Source: Chloroflexota bacterium (GTDB lineage: Bacteria > Chloroflexota > Anaerolineae > B4-G1). Taken from it: 6,495 nucleotides of DNA. The notes beneath the pieces were generated by a model. It worked only from the letters and a program-made list of their open reading frames with translations, made no database searches and had not been told where the DNA came from. Shown here piece after piece: positions 6,492 to 6,495 of this stretch (position 1 is the first letter of the stretch; every line of letters starts with the position of its first letter). The translations under genes were made by a program, and so were the position numbers. The stretch is from assembly GCA_003648125.1 (NCBI GenBank), contig QMOE01000143.1:1-6495 (forward strand). The letters are read 5' to 3'.

Positions 6492-6495
6492 GCTA

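Overview
The window is about 60% GC by eye. All five protein-coding genes lie on the + strand and it reads as ordinary bacterial chromosome. Gene content (an RssA-type patatin, an ABC1/UbiB kinase, two GT4 glycosyltransferases, a WbaP-type initiating sugar transferase), two near-consensus sigma70-like extended -10 promoters, and short palindromic repeats between genes would fit a free-living bacterium, perhaps Chloroflexota. That placement is an impression from style, not proven by any marker here.

Layout. Positions 1-810 hold the 3' part of a GT4 glycosyltransferase that resembles diacylglycerol glucosyltransferases. Thirty bases later comes a patatin-like phospholipase (841-1755), probably in the same transcript. 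The last ten codons and stop of that gene lie in a cluster of tandem hairpins (1723-1772). A clear intrinsic terminator (1827-1860) ends this unit. The next promoter (1859-1887) abuts it and carries a perfect 7-bp inverted repeat around its -10 box. It drives an AarF/UbiB-type membrane kinase (1933-3618).

A second extended -10 promoter (3644-3672) sits so close to the next ATG (3682) that its transcript should be nearly leaderless. It drives a two-gene surface-polysaccharide unit: a GT4 glycosyltransferase (3682-4836) and, overlapping by 4 nt, a polyprenyl-phosphate hexose-1-phosphate transferase (4833-6248). The second enzyme would load the first sugar on the lipid carrier and the first would extend the chain.

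The gene-free tail (6249-6495) is not featureless. It holds about 152 bp of nested, concentric inverted repeats flanked by a 7-bp direct repeat, which looks like a MITE-type insertion whose core is built from CGCAGAG heptamers. The last bases begin another small palindrome. No new multi-gene system is evident. The most unusual material is the small repeats and the promoter architecture.
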